NCBI GenBank assembly: GCA_040514265.1
Contig: JBEVCD010000036.1
Location: 1-21,991, forward strand
Origin: WYZ-LMO2 sp040514265
Lineage (GTDB): Archaea > Halobacteriota > Archaeoglobi > Archaeoglobales > Archaeoglobaceae
DNA: 21,991 nt
Reading direction: 5' to 3'
In this document: piece by piece, positions 21,985 through 21,991 of the stretch
Layout: each line of letters opens with the position of its first letter
Numbering within the stretch: position 1 is the stretch's first letter
The notes under the pieces: generated by a model
What the model was told of the DNA's origin: nothing
Database searches by the model: none
Seen by the model: only the letters and a program-made list of their open reading frames with translations
Program-made: the position numbers and the translations under genes

Positions 21985-21991
21985 CAACGTA

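Overview
The window comes from a thermophile-like euryarchaeon. The large subunit of family D DNA polymerase (DP2), an archaeal-type threonyl-tRNA synthetase, F420-dependent methylene-tetrahydromethanopterin dehydrogenase (Mtd), archaeal SepF, ADP-forming acyl-CoA synthetase, a three-hairpin H/ACA guide RNA and many leaderless genes with a TATA box about 25 nt upstream all point that way. Mtd, the fused acyl-CoA synthetase and the three-hairpin RNA together suggest Archaeoglobales (Archaeoglobus/Ferroglobus/Geoglobus). That placement is inference.

Left part (1-3400). The last codons of hemB and a tRNA-Val(UAC) are followed by a poor, decaying region. It holds an AT-rich minus-strand open frame, an iron-sulfur flavoprotein gene, a gene broken into at least four reading-frame segments (1354-2049), a TauE-like permease and a broken DDE transposase. 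This is the least conserved stretch of the window.

Centre (3400-9040). A fused ADP-forming acyl-CoA synthetase with ATP-grasp domain first is followed by a sepF-zpr1 operon. A leftward mtd-tatA pair converges on it and overlaps zpr1 by 53 bp. Upstream of mtd lie an unrecognised 86-residue gene and a sodium/calcium-exchanger-family membrane protein.

9040-14230. The gap between the exchanger and the DP2 gene is filled by an unannotated three-hairpin H/ACA pseudouridylation guide RNA on the minus strand, with its own TATA element. Each hairpin has a K-turn and an ACA box 15-16 nt below the upper stem. DP2 (1134 aa, no intein, C-terminal PIP-like motif) follows. Abutting its stop codon is a solo tnpB element whose nuclease residues are intact but whose frame carries one in-frame TAG and a probable 1-nt deletion near the 3' end. 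Beside it is a small frameshifted gene resembling a ribbon-helix-helix regulator.

Right part (14230-21991). Here are a DUF166 cysteine-rich protein, a two-gene secreted coiled-coil protein/lipoprotein operon, an S-adenosylhomocysteine/5'-deoxyadenosine deaminase-type amidohydrolase, thrS with a small EMC6-like membrane protein translated from TTG behind a strong Shine-Dalgarno, a divergent radical SAM protein sharing one AT-rich promoter core with thrS, and a metallo-beta-lactamase-fold hydrolase. The packing is tight: several convergent pairs overlap at their 3' ends and operon partners overlap by 4 bp.
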